Positions 7,589 to 16,546 of a stretch of 64,000 bases of DNA are shown here, piece by piece; the stretch's first letter is position 1, and each line of letters starts with the position of its first letter. Position numbers and translations under genes: made by a program. This stretch comes from Phycisphaerae bacterium. GTDB lineage: Bacteria > Planctomycetota > Phycisphaerae > UBA1845 > PWPN01. The DNA lies in NCBI GenBank assembly GCA_035384605.1, contig DAOOIV010000012.1:1-64000 (forward strand), given 5' to 3'. The notes under the pieces were generated by a model. The model was given only the letters and a program-made list of their open reading frames with translations, ran no database searches and was not told where the DNA came from.

Positions 7589-8806
7589 TCATGGAAACGC
7601 CCTGACGCACATGAGGCATACCGGCGACGGTGTTGCCAGCACGCGACCCGTCGGCGCGAGCAAGCCCGTCTGCGGATTGATCGCGAATTCGACGACGTTG
7701 TTCGATTTCTGGTTGGCCGCCAGGAGCCACCTGCCCGAAGAGTCGACGGCGAAGTTGCGCGGCCAGTTCCCGTGCGTGGGTTCGTGGCCTACGGCGGACA
7801 ATCGGCCGTTATCGGAGTCGATTGCGAAGATAGCGATGCTGTCATGACCCCGATTCGACCCATAGAGAAATCTGCCGTTGGGATGGACGTGGATGTCGGC
7901 CGTGAAATTCTCGCCGGCGAAGCCTTCGGGCAGCGTCGGGATCGTCTGCAGCTCCTTGAGGACCCCTCGCTCGGCGTCATATGAGAAAGCGGTGATCGTC
8001 GAGGCCAATTCGTTGATCACATAGGCAAAGCGACCTGTCGGGTGGAACGTAAAGTGTCGCGGTCCGGAGCCCGGCGCGATTTGAGCAAAGGGCGGATCGT
8101 TGGCGACCAGCGATCCTTCATTTGCCGTGAACCGGTAGACGAAGACCTTGTCTGCCCCCAAATCAGCGGCGAATGCGAACCGCCCGGCCCGGTCCAGGTT
8201 GATCGAATGTGCGTGAGGGCTTTGTTGACGCTTGGCGTTGGGGCCGGATCCGATGTGCTGGATGATTGAGGTCGGTTCACCCAGTCGGCCCTCGTTGTCG
8301 ATCGGCAACGAGGCCACGGTCCCGGTGGTATAGTTGGCGGTCAGCACGCACTTGCCGGTGGGATCGACGGTGACGTGGCAGGGTCCCTGGCCGCCGGAGG
8401 GTTGCTGGTTCAGCAATGTCAGCTTGCCGGTCCGGGCATCGATGGCAAAGGCGCTGACTGCGCCGGCCTTCTTGCCCTGAAACTCATTCAACTCGCCGAC
8501 GGCATACAGAAAGCGGCGGTTTGGGTGCAGCGCCAGGAAGGACGGGCTGGCCACCTCTGCGGCCAGGCCCATAGGCTTGATCTCACCGGATCGCATGTCG
8601 AGTTCGAGCAGGTAGATACCCTTGCTGCCGGTGGCGGGCGAGGTGTATGTGCCGACATAGACCCAGTAGCTTTTCGCGTCGGGCAGGTTTGTGCTGTTCT
8701 CCGGTGCAGTTGTAGCTGAGGCAACTCCGCCGGTTTCGCCCATGGCAGACAACACGTGAAGGGGCACGATAATGAGCTGCGTCAATACAGATCGTGTGCT
8801 TAACAT
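7589..8806 (-). CDS. Lactonase-family seven-bladed beta-propeller, secreted (6-phosphogluconolactonase-like)
   Basis: A 405-residue protein from the ATG at 8806, with GAGGT eight bases upstream and a signal peptide following (MLSTRSVLTQLIIVPLHVLS). The body has the lactonase (PF10282-type) repeats: YVGTYTS, GIYLLELD, PSFLALHPNRRFLYAVGEL, GQGPCHVTVDPTGKCVLTANY, GSGPRHFTFHPTGRFAYVINEL, ADIHVHPNGRFLYGSNRGH, GNWPRNFAVDSSGRWLLAAN. This is the Pgl/YbhE type. The signal peptide argues against the cytoplasmic pentose-phosphate step, so a secreted sugar-lactone hydrolase or a cycloisomerase-like propeller is more likely. The strand is convergent with rpoN. An in-frame extension to 9058 has no ribosome site and would precede the signal peptide. 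Confidence 0.85.
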   Translation of the reverse strand: MLSTRSVLTQLIIVPLHVLSAMGETGGVASATTAPENSTNLPDAKSYWVYVGTYTSPATGSKGIYLLELDMRSGEIKPMGLAAEVASPSFLALHPNRRFLYAVGELNEFQGKKAGAVSAFAIDARTGKLTLLNQQPSGGQGPCHVTVDPTGKCVLTANYTTGTVASLPIDNEGRLGEPTSIIQHIGSGPNAKRQQSPHAHSINLDRAGRFAFAADLGADKVFVYRFTANEGSLVANDPPFAQIAPGSGPRHFTFHPTGRFAYVINELASTITAFSYDAERGVLKELQTIPTLPEGFAGENFTADIHVHPNGRFLYGSNRGHDSIAIFAIDSDNGRLSAVGHEPTHGNWPRNFAVDSSGRWLLAANQKSNNVVEFAINPQTGLLAPTGRVLATPSPVCLMCVRAFP

Positions 8807-8977
8807 GATCGACCTCACATTTCGGAAGATGCGAGGGCGATAATATCCCGAATGGGACGGAACAGCAAAGCGACGCGGCATTCCAAATGAACGTTTCGCC
8901 ACCGCAAGGGTTTCACGCCGCCCAGTGGGATTGGCAAGAGCGTTTTTTTGATGGTCTTTTCCGTCGTAACTAATACG

Positions 8978-9047
8978 CACGTTGCGCGTATGTTTCTGTC
9001 TTCCCGTGCGCTTTGGTTGCGGCCGGTAAAAAGACGGTCTGCCGTGG
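8978..9047. repeat. Dispersed intergenic repeat, copy A (divergent)
   Basis: This segment resembles 27306-27401 and 50912-51007. Shared words are TTGCGCG(C/T)ATGTTTCTG, GTGCGCTT, GGTTGCGGCC and an A-run followed by a short hairpin (ACGG/CCGT arms around 9034-9045). On the minus strand the hairpin is followed by a T-run. It lies in the 326-bp gap between the lactonase and sulfatase genes, where no gene is seen. Confidence 0.6.
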
Positions 9048-9132
9048 ATTCTCACCACGCAACATGCGCGAAAAACCTACACCCGTCGCGACGGAAGGGA
9101 CTGATTTCAGGTGCGCACAGCGCTCTCCGAGA

Positions 9133-10521
9133 TTACCTGTTTCTGGGTCGGCTCTGTGCTCCCGCGCGTCTGCGTCCGCTCTCCCATTTCGGCGACGCCA
9201 ACTGCCTATTCCATTCCTCGTAGACGCCACGGAGGGTGCTGACCCGTTCTGGCTCCTTGGCGGCGAGGTCACTCTGTTCGCTGACGTCATCCTTGAGATT
9301 GAAGAGCATCGGACTCTGGTCCTTGCCCGCCTTCAGCAGTTTCCAGTCGCCGCTGCGGACCGCCCATTGATTGCCGAATCGCCAGAAGAGGGTTTCGTGC
9401 GGGCGCTCCGTCTTTTCGCCCTTGAGGTAGGGGAGCAGATTGACGCCATCGAGCCTGGCGTCGGCGGCAGGCTCCACCCCGGCCGCGGCCAGAATGGTCG
9501 GGTGGATGTCCAGCGAGATGACCGGATGGTCATAAACTTTGCCCGCGGGCAGACGGCCCTTCCAACTCACCATGAACGGCACGCGTATGCCGCCCTCGAA
9601 GACATCGCCCTTGAATCCCCGCAACGGTTTGTTGCTGGATGTGGTCTGTCGGGTCGGGCCGCCGTTGTCGCTCAGGTAGAATACCAGGGTATTCTCTTCG
9701 ACGCCGCTGTCTCGCAGCTTGGTCATGATTTCGCCGACGGCGTCGTCCAAGGCCGAGACCATCGCCGCGTGAATCCGACGAGTCTCGTCGCTGATGCCGT
9801 CCAATCGCTTCAGATACTTGTCCGTGGCCTGCAGCGGCGCGTGAACGGCGTTGAACGGCACGTAGAGGAAGAAGGTCTCGTTCTTGTGCCGATCGATGAA
9901 CGCCAGCGCCTCCCGCTTGAAGGCATCGGTGAGGTATTCCTTCTCATCGACCTGCTCCTGGCCACGTAAGATTGGAGCAGCAGCTCCTCCGTCGCGGGAA
10001 AGGTATTGATGAGCACCGGCCAGGAAGCCGAAAAACTCGTCGAAACCGCGCTGCGGCGGCTGCATGTCGTCCTTGAAGCCCAGGTGCCACTTGCCGACCA
10101 TCCCGGTGACATAGCCGGCGGGCTTGAGGCGCTCGGCAATCGTCTTTTCAGACAACGGCAAACCGAAACGATCGGACGCCTGGCCCTCAGGTCCGGGGTT
10201 GAACTCGAACCCGAACCGCTGCTGGTAACGGCCGGTCATCAGGCCGGCCCGCGTCGGGGCGCACACCGGACACGAGACGTATCCGTTCGTGAACCGGACG
10301 CCCCCACGAGCAAAAGCGTCCATGTTCGGAGTCGGGATGTCCTCGCAGCCCTGAATGCCGATATCGTTGTATCCCTGATCGTCTGAGACGATCAGCACGA
10401 TGTTCGGCCGCTTCACGGCCTTGCCGGCGGGCTCGGCTTGGGCAGCCTGAGTTGCGGCAACGGGCATGACGACACTCAATGCGGTCAGCCAGATGGTCGA
10501 TGCTCTGTCGGCAGTTGTCAT
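9133..10521 (-). CDS. Sulfatase (arylsulfatase A-like), secreted
   Basis: A 462-residue protein from ATG 10521, with AGGAG upstream and a signal peptide (IWLTALSVVMPVAATQAAQA). The type I sulfatase fold is clear: NIVLIVSDDQGYNDIG holds calcium-binding Asp pairs. CPVCAPTRAGLMTGRYQQR holds the C-x-P-x-R signature in which Cys is oxidised to formylglycine by an anaerobic or FGE-type maturase not seen in the window. HLGF, YLSDNGGPT and PFMVSWKGRLPAG are further conserved blocks. Planctomycetes use such enzymes to desulfate algal or mucin polysaccharides. The real substrate is unknown. An in-frame upstream extension to 10695 has no signal or ribosome site. Confidence 0.92.
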   Translation of the reverse strand: MTTADRASTIWLTALSVVMPVAATQAAQAEPAGKAVKRPNIVLIVSDDQGYNDIGIQGCEDIPTPNMDAFARGGVRFTNGYVSCPVCAPTRAGLMTGRYQQRFGFEFNPGPEGQASDRFGLPLSEKTIAERLKPAGYVTGMVGKWHLGFKDDMQPPQRGFDEFFGFLAGAHQYLSRDGGAAAPILRGQEQVDEKEYLTDAFKREALAFIDRHKNETFFLYVPFNAVHAPLQATDKYLKRLDGISDETRRIHAAMVSALDDAVGEIMTKLRDSGVEENTLVFYLSDNGGPTRQTTSSNKPLRGFKGDVFEGGIRVPFMVSWKGRLPAGKVYDHPVISLDIHPTILAAAGVEPAADARLDGVNLLPYLKGEKTERPHETLFWRFGNQWAVRSGDWKLLKAGKDQSPMLFNLKDDVSEQSDLAAKEPERVSTLRGVYEEWNRQLASPKWESGRRRAGAQSRPRNR

Positions 10522-10898
10522 TGACGGTCTCCTGTGCGGGCCAATCGAAGATTCGATGGCCAAACCGGGCTCGAATTCTCGGCTCTTGACACATTCGCTC
10601 CAGATATCCGCCCCTCGGTCATCGTCGTCCGCTCTCACGGGCGTGTCAAGGAGGCTTGGGGCAGGTCGGCACCCTGAGCAGACATCGGTATTCACCGAGC
10701 TGCATGGCTGTTGGAGGCGTAGCCGTCCGACTTACCCGAGGGCCGGGCCGTGCGGCATTCGATCATCGCGACCTTGCCCCCGCCGCGGCGGGAATAGGCC
10801 ACCCGTCGTCTTCTGTTCGGAAGAACGGACTGCCAGTTTGTTTGGTGAACCGATGATCGCTCTCCTGCCTGGATGAAGCACGTGGGGCACCCGACAAG
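10522..10898. other. Intergenic region, nothing recognised
   Basis: Between the sulfatase start and the antitoxin stop (both minus strand) no gene, clear terminator or repeat was recognised. The reading frames here are low-complexity and lack ribosome sites. Confidence 0.5.
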
Positions 10899-11324
10899 TC
10901 AGATGAAAAGACCGGGGTCAACGTTGAACCGCTCGGCCAACAAACGAATGTGGTTCTTGCTGAGTTCCCTTTGGCCGCGCAGAATCTTGGATCCGAGTGA
11001 GCGATTCCCCAGCAGCTCGCCCAACTGGGAGGCGTTCATATCGCTGCTGTCGAGCAGATGCTTGAGCACCTGGATCGGGGGCAGGTCAGCCACCTCGATG
11101 GCGTGATGGTCATTCTCGTAGGCTTCGACCAAAACGGAAAGCGTCTCGAAATACTGCTCCTGCCCCTTTGTCAGGCGGGGCAGGGAGGTAAGGCGGTCGA
11201 GCATCTCAATCATGCTTTCGTAATCGATCTCATCACGGATGGCCCGAGGGGCCAGCAACGCCACCAGGTCTTCAAACCGGCCCGGCAGCTTGCGGGGAGA
11301 TCGAGATATTGTAGTTCGAGGCAT
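10899..11324 (-). CDS. higA: HigA-type antitoxin with C-terminal helix-turn-helix
   Basis: A 141-residue protein. ATG 11324 is chosen because GGAGG sits eight bases upstream; an in-frame GTG at 11363 would overlap the toxin gene and has no such site. The N-terminal half is helical and acidic (EDLVALLAPRAIRDEIDYESM), the probable toxin-binding part. The C-terminal half is an XRE-like helix-turn-helix (MNASQLGELLGNRSLGSKILRGQRELSKNHIRLLAERF). It lies 20 bp downstream of the toxin. Toxin-first order is typical of HigBA. It probably neutralises the toxin and represses the shared promoter at the palindrome at 11659. Confidence 0.85.
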   Translation of the reverse strand: MPRTTISRSPRKLPGRFEDLVALLAPRAIRDEIDYESMIEMLDRLTSLPRLTKGQEQYFETLSVLVEAYENDHHAIEVADLPPIQVLKHLLDSSDMNASQLGELLGNRSLGSKILRGQRELSKNHIRLLAERFNVDPGLFI

Positions 11325-11344
11325 ATCGTCATCCTCCACGGCGA

Positions 11345-11656
11345 TCACAGTTGCTTCTTCCACTTGTCCTTGCTGTGCTCGGCATGGGTCAACACCATCT
11401 TGATATAGATCTGCTGACCGGGATACCAGATGCTCGTGATCAGCCGGAACTTGTTGCCTCCGATGTTGAACACCGTCATCGTTGCTCCGCTGCCCGCTGT
11501 CACGGCGTCAGCTTTCGGGTAGGTCTTGCGGACGTCCTGGAGGCTGTGCCATTGGGCCTTTCGAGCAATCTTGTACCACTCCCGAAGCGGCGTCTCGGCA
11601 TCCGGGTGCTCTTTCCAGAACTCCCGCAGTCGCCGAATGCTGATCACGCGTCTCAT
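11345..11656 (-). CDS. higB: HigB-type mRNA interferase toxin (RelE fold)
   Basis: A 103-residue basic protein matching the HigB_toxin family (PF09907-like): MRRVISIRRLREFWKEHPDA, LREWYKIARKAQWHSLQDVR, YPKADAV, VFNIGGNKFRLITSIWYPGQ, IYIKMVLTHAEHSK. Family members cleave ribosome-bound mRNA. The ATG at 11656 is where the predicted promoter would start transcription, so the message may be leaderless. The gene precedes its antitoxin. C-terminal THAEHSKDKWKK is close to the catalytic end of the family. Confidence 0.88.
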   Translation of the reverse strand: MRRVISIRRLREFWKEHPDAETPLREWYKIARKAQWHSLQDVRKTYPKADAVTAGSGATMTVFNIGGNKFRLITSIWYPGQQIYIKMVLTHAEHSKDKWKKQL

Positions 11657-11658
11657 GA

Positions 11659-11690
11659 GTACATTATGTACCCTGGCCAGGAAAAGTCAA
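11659..11690 (-). promoter_or_regulatory. higBA promoter with palindromic operator over the -10
   Basis: Reading the minus strand, TTGACT (11685-11690) and CATAAT (11663-11668) are separated by 16 bp. The -10 is inside a 13-bp palindrome at 11659-11671 (arms GTACAT and ATGTAC around one base). A related but imperfect element lies at 11700-11712. A palindrome over the -10 fits autorepression by the HigA-like protein. The predicted start is at about 11656, the first base of the toxin ATG. Confidence 0.6.
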
Positions 11691-11793
11691 CCCGATTGCG
11701 TGCATAATGTGTATCGGCATCCTGGGGACGGGCTCCAGTAAAGGAAAGCGCAGTCGCAGACCGCACAGCCGCGGGAGCTGCAGTCGAGGGCAC

Positions 11794-13698
11794 TCATCGT
11801 GGTGCACCCGGTGTATCCCGGGTCACGACGACGATCCCGTACACGTCGATGACAGGAACAACACAGGTTATGACCCTTCCTTGTTGTCGAATCTCCAGGT
11901 CTGCGTCTTTATCGTGCTCAGGGCGGGCCAGGCGGACGTTCTTGACCTGCTTGCCTTCCGGGAGCTGGACGGTCACGGTGACGTTGCGGGCCGGTGTGTC
12001 GGTGCGGTAATTGACCAGGTGCACCAGGCGACGGCCGGGCCGCTCGGTCAGCTCGGCACACAGTCCGTGAGGCCCCTCCACGGCCAATGAGGGTGATGCC
12101 TGCAACAGCGTACTGACCGCGTCCCCCATTTCAGCGATCTTCTGGATCCGCACCAATTGAGCTTCCGGCAGATCCTGGAGGCCGGGCGCCCTGCGGGGCA
12201 TCAGCCACTCATCATGGGTCGCCGCATCCCCGACCAGCAGCACGCGTCCACCGCCGGCCGCGAAGCTGCGAACCTGCTCGATCTGGGCGTCCGACATGGC
12301 CACGCAGCCGGCCAGGACCAAGGCGCGGTATCGCGACAACTCGCTCAGATGATCGTCGTAGATGATCTGGAAGGGAACCCGGTTTTCGATGAGGAATTGC
12401 TCGGCCTGCGCGGTGAGCTGGGCCTGTGTCGCTTCAGCGTAGACCTGCGAAGGGAAGCTCCGCAGGATTGCCACATCTGCGACGACCTCCGCATTACGCA
12501 GGAGATCGCGGCGGTCGCGGAAGAAGCGAATATATGGGGCCAACTCCAGGGACACGGGGGTCTCGACGCCCGGCTTGGCGGCCAGACGGCCGTATTCGAA
12601 CCAGCAGATGCAGCCGAAGCAGTCGAGGTTGAAGGCCATCGCCTCGGCGGCCTCCAGCGGCGAGGTCGTATAGGCAAAGGCGATGTTATTCATGCGGCGG
12701 GCCAGCTTGTAGGTGCGGATCCGGGTGTTGAGCTGCCCGTCGCGGTATCCCGGCTCGCGGCCTTCATCCCAGAAGGCCTCCCCGCCAACCAGCAACCGCC
12801 CGTGATCGATCGGCGGTGAGATGCGATTGCCGGGTCCGCCAGGGTTACACTCGACGAGTACGTCAGACCGCAGAGTGCGCGCATAGCGGCTCAGGTCGTG
12901 GTAGGACTCCGCCATCGACCCACAAGAGAAGTCGAGCCAGGCCCGGCCAAGCAATCCGTTTGCGTCGGGTCCGGTCGGGGGCATCGCACGGTCAGGGTCT
13001 GTGATGCCCATCTCCTCAAGCTGTTGAGGCTTGAATCGGCTCTTCAAGTAGCTGCGAAAACGGCTCACCGAGTTGGCATTGTGGCCCGGCCCGATGATGT
13101 AGTTGTCGAAGTGAAGCAGGTCGGCTTGAATCTGCTCCACCGAGAAGCGGATGATCTCCTTGTGGAATGCCTGGGCGGCCGGATGATTACGGTCCCAGTA
13201 ATATCGATAGGTCGCCCGTCCATAGGTGACCGGCTTGCCTGCGGCGTCGAGAACCGCCCAGTCCTTCGCCTCGGGGAGTTCCTTGAAGAGCAACTCCCAA
13301 CCCAGCGTGCCGCTGTTGTTGTAGACTCCGACCCGCAGGCCGGCCTCGCGGCAGAGCTTGGCAAATCGGACCGCGTCCTGCATGCTCTCGCGCTCCGCCT
13401 CACGGCCGAATGCCTTGTACGAATGCATCATGACGAAGTTGACGCCAAGCGACTTGAGTCGCGCCACCATTTCCGGACTGTGTTCTCGCCGGTAGTCGGC
13501 CACCTGCTGCGGCGTCGGTGTGTAACCGTCACTGCCGTCACGGCGCACGCGGAATAGCAGGGGCTCCCAACTGCCGGCCATCACGATGCCCTCACGGGCC
13601 AACCACGCAGGTCGTTGCTCCAGCGGCAGGGTCAGCGTCTCGGCGCCTGCGTGATTCGCCAGAATCAGGGTGATCAGCGGCAGAAGACGGCTTCTCAT
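11794..13698 (-). CDS. Secreted GH42-like / hypothetical glycosyl hydrolase-like protein
   Basis: A 634-residue protein from ATG 13698, with AGGAGG eight bases upstream and a signal peptide (MRSRLLPLITLILANHAGA). The N-terminal two-thirds reads as a TIM barrel of the hypothetical glycosyl hydrolase type (VARLKSLGVNFVMMHSYKAF, REAGLRVGVYNNSGTLGWE, QADLLHFDNYIIGPGH). The region from about residue 420 resembles the glutamine-amidotransferase-like trimerisation domain of GH42 beta-galactosidases (ALVLAGCVAMSDAQIEQVRSF, GGGRVLLVGDAATHDEW), and a small beta-domain ends the protein. Catalytic acids were not identified with certainty and the substrate is unknown. An upstream in-frame ATG (13728) lacks the ribosome site. 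Confidence 0.65.
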   Translation of the reverse strand: MRSRLLPLITLILANHAGAETLTLPLEQRPAWLAREGIVMAGSWEPLLFRVRRDGSDGYTPTPQQVADYRREHSPEMVARLKSLGVNFVMMHSYKAFGREAERESMQDAVRFAKLCREAGLRVGVYNNSGTLGWELLFKELPEAKDWAVLDAAGKPVTYGRATYRYYWDRNHPAAQAFHKEIIRFSVEQIQADLLHFDNYIIGPGHNANSVSRFRSYLKSRFKPQQLEEMGITDPDRAMPPTGPDANGLLGRAWLDFSCGSMAESYHDLSRYARTLRSDVLVECNPGGPGNRISPPIDHGRLLVGGEAFWDEGREPGYRDGQLNTRIRTYKLARRMNNIAFAYTTSPLEAAEAMAFNLDCFGCICWFEYGRLAAKPGVETPVSLELAPYIRFFRDRRDLLRNAEVVADVAILRSFPSQVYAEATQAQLTAQAEQFLIENRVPFQIIYDDHLSELSRYRALVLAGCVAMSDAQIEQVRSFAAGGGRVLLVGDAATHDEWLMPRRAPGLQDLPEAQLVRIQKIAEMGDAVSTLLQASPSLAVEGPHGLCAELTERPGRRLVHLVNYRTDTPARNVTVTVQLPEGKQVKNVRLARPEHDKDADLEIRQQGRVITCVVPVIDVYGIVVVTRDTPGAPR

Positions 13699-14013
13699 CA
13701 GCAACCCTCCTGATCGCAGCAAACGCACGCTGAACGAACGGTGATCAGCCCACCGGCTGATTCAATCGCGATCTCGCCCCTCCTTCTTCCGACTGGCCCC
13801 ATAGACTACCAGACCGGCTTGCCGATGGTCCAACCGGGTTGAGTGGCTGTACGGGCCGCGTTCACGGACCCGCGGAACCGATCTGCCGCCTTGTACTCCT
13901 CCAGGCGCAACAAGGAACATCCCTGGCCCCGCTTGACCTGGGAACCGTACGTTCTCCCGCGCGTAGATCGTTCATTTGTGGGCGATCCTTGCCAGGTCGC
14001 CCGAAGTGAATCT
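13699..14013. other. Intergenic region, nothing recognised
   Basis: Between two minus-strand secreted-protein genes no reading frame with a ribosome site and no structured repeat was seen. It should hold the promoter of the GH42-like gene, but no good hexamer pair was found. Confidence 0.45.
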
Positions 14014-15669
14014 CTACGGTTCACACCCGGCGGCCACAGCAACAGGCGTCAGCCGAATCCCTGGACCCGTCGCGCATCTCTCAAAGGCCTCGAAATCCGC
14101 CGCATCGACATCCATGTCTGCTTCCCTGTCGAATCGCTCGCAGCCCGCGGCGACAACGCCCGCGCCCGCACCCGTGTAGCAGGCCTGGAAGCTGCTGAAG
14201 TCCGCCTGGTCAATATCCCCGTCTCCGTCGACGTCGGGCCAGAACTCCGCGCCGACTCGCAACAGCAGGTCATCAATATGCAGCCCCGCGTCGACGTCAT
14301 CCGAGTTATCCCCGTAAATCACGCAGGCCACCCGTCGCTGGCCGGCTGGCAGCGTCATGACGTACGAGAAAGGGGTCCAATAGAAACTGTCGATGGTCTG
14401 TTGCGGCGGCGTCTGGGCCAGAATGGTGCCGTTCTCGTCGCCGTCGCGGATCTCGATGCCGTACGTCAGCGTCGAGGGGCTGGTGGTGCCGCCGAGCCAG
14501 ACACCCGACAACGTGACGAACGACGTCTCCGACAGATTGATGTCGATGTACTGCCAGAACTGATGCCGCCCGATTCCGATGCCGTTGGCCGGATCCCACC
14601 GCAGCGTCGCCCACTCGTTGTCCCCGGCCGTGCTCTCCAATGGACCCGTGGGGAATGGAGCCTGCCGCGGTGCTTCCTTTCTGGTTGGCTTCTCCTGCTG
14701 CATGGGGTGGAACTTGTCGCCGCGTTTCACGGCTTCATAGAAAACGCCGTCTGCGAAGGAATTGGTGATGTTGACGTTATTGTGGTGCCAGACCAGAGGG
14801 AGCCAAGCGGTGTTGTACTCAACGTTCCACATCAGCGTCCCGGCGTTGCCCAGGATGTTCGTCTGGAACGTCGGGTCACTGAGCAGGTTATCGACGATCG
14901 TCAGAGCCCCGGGGAGCACGAAGTCGGGGCAGGCAGGAGTGGTGGCTCGCGAAAGGACCAGATCGTAGACCCCCGCCGGAAAAGGAGTGGCACCCAGCCC
15001 CAAGGATGCCCTGACGGTCAACACCTCCGCCGTTCTGATGGTTGACGTGGTGGTGATGACCTTGGTGGGATCGGCCTGGCTGACGAACTTGGCCACGATG
15101 TGCGGGCTGCCGGGATGCAGATTGCTGCCCGCAATCTGGAACCACACGTTGCCGGAGGTCTGATATGCAAAACTGGTAGCGCTGCCCGTAATGGCTCCCG
15201 GGACGGCAAGAGTCCTTGATACCCCCGCGCCGTAACCTTCGTTCTTCTTGAAGACAAAACTTACGTATTGATCGTCCGGACCTACAGGTGCCACCAGCGC
15301 CGAGAACGGAAGAGAGGGATGCGCTTTCACGACCTCGACCAGCGCCCGGGAGCTGGTGAAGTTGTCGGTGGCCGTCAGAGGAACCGCTATGTTGCCGGGG
15401 GCCACCGAATTGTCCGTGTCGAACTCGAAGACGTACGGCCCGCCAAACTGAGCCCCGGTATCAAAGGTCATCAGATCCCCGTCGTTCACGTGAATGCTCG
15501 GATCCGTCGCACTTGCTTTGAAGACAACATACAAATAGGGCGGGTTAAGGTGTCGGCCCGCAATATTCGGCGTCACGCTTGTCGCAACGAACTCGCATTG
15601 CCCGGCTGCCCAATGGCTGACCAGGCCCAGCACCACAGGGAATACAGTCACAAGAATTGATTTGCGCAT
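14014..15669 (-). CDS. Secreted protein with C-terminal dockerin-like EF-hand pair
   Basis: A 551-residue protein with signal peptide (MRKSILVTVFPVVLGLVSHWAAG) and an AGGAGG site upstream. The middle is beta-rich with no recognised catalytic domain; it contains Ig-like or carbohydrate-binding-like stretches (FVTLSGVWLGGTTSPSTLTY, RRVACVIYGDNSDDVDAG). The end carries two calcium-loop repeats of dockerin type: DVDGDGDIDQADFSSFQACY and DREADMDVDAADFEAFERCA. Four cysteines occupy the positions seen in the other tagged proteins of this window. It is probably cell-surface or extracellular. Function beyond that is unknown. Confidence 0.75.
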   Translation of the reverse strand: MRKSILVTVFPVVLGLVSHWAAGQCEFVATSVTPNIAGRHLNPPYLYVVFKASATDPSIHVNDGDLMTFDTGAQFGGPYVFEFDTDNSVAPGNIAVPLTATDNFTSSRALVEVVKAHPSLPFSALVAPVGPDDQYVSFVFKKNEGYGAGVSRTLAVPGAITGSATSFAYQTSGNVWFQIAGSNLHPGSPHIVAKFVSQADPTKVITTTSTIRTAEVLTVRASLGLGATPFPAGVYDLVLSRATTPACPDFVLPGALTIVDNLLSDPTFQTNILGNAGTLMWNVEYNTAWLPLVWHHNNVNITNSFADGVFYEAVKRGDKFHPMQQEKPTRKEAPRQAPFPTGPLESTAGDNEWATLRWDPANGIGIGRHQFWQYIDINLSETSFVTLSGVWLGGTTSPSTLTYGIEIRDGDENGTILAQTPPQQTIDSFYWTPFSYVMTLPAGQRRVACVIYGDNSDDVDAGLHIDDLLLRVGAEFWPDVDGDGDIDQADFSSFQACYTGAGAGVVAAGCERFDREADMDVDAADFEAFERCATGPGIRLTPVAVAAGCEP

Positions 15670-16546
15670 CCATAGTCCTCCTGAAATGAACTAAGAAGCC
15701 TTCTCTCCAATCCCGTCCGCCGTCCGCTCGATACGGCCGTGCTTCCGATATGACGCGCGCATTCTACCGGTCCGCAAACACCCGGGTCAAGATGTTCTTA
15801 TCATAGACTGCTCTTTTCCCCGATAGCTTGCCCCGCCACTTGGTGAACCTCTTGCCGCCACGGTCCGCAGACTCGGTCTTATGCCCAGGAGACGGGCAGC
15901 ACGAGGGCCTTTTCCCCATCGGTGCCCCCTGAAGATCCGGGAGTCGAAAGGTGATGGTTTCCAAGCCTCGCTTGACGCATGATCGGATGGCTCATCGATA
16001 GCGTCGACCGATGCATGACGAGCAAAAGGTCCATCGAGTTGACAAAGAGTGGTCAAGCTTCTCGCGGTCCTTCTTCCAGGCAGCGCATGTTGTGCTCATC
16101 GCGGGCAGCGGCTCGGCGCGGGACAGCAGCTTGGCAGACCCGTCGTTGTTGTAGCCGGGAGAGGTTACGACGCTTGCCCTGTAGCGATCAGAATAGCTCA
16201 TCATTTCCGGTCAGGTCCGGCCAGGATGGGGTGTTCACCTCCCCAGCGCCCGAACCTCGATATCTGCCGGCAAAAACACCAGCAGTTTTCTGTCAACTCG
16301 GCAGTGTTTTTCGGATGCCAGGCTTGATTTTTTCCCCAAGAATGCAATAACCTGACGGCAGCATGTCTGCCGGGATGAACGGCTGTGTAGGGCACCGACG
16401 TTGGGCGCGCTCGTTCACGGCCGCAGAACCCCATTGTTCGTGGTGAGTCAGATTCTCATCCTGGCACGGACTTGAATCGTTGCGGTAACGCCGTCTGGCC
16501 GGGCCGCATGACCTGTCTCAATCACCTCTCACTGGAGGGTATGCTG
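15670..16546. other. 877-bp intergenic region between divergent secreted-protein genes
   Basis: No convincing gene, RNA or repeat was recognised. Short frames on both strands are Arg/Ser-rich and lack ribosome sites. It separates a minus-strand from a plus-strand dockerin protein gene and should contain both promoters. A TGGCAC...TTG element near 16457 was considered as sigma-54-like but has wrong spacing. Confidence 0.5.

Noticed and set aside
16450..16475. Sigma-54 promoter upstream of the Ig/dockerin gene
   Set aside because: TGGCACG is present but the -12 GC is absent and the spacing is one base short.
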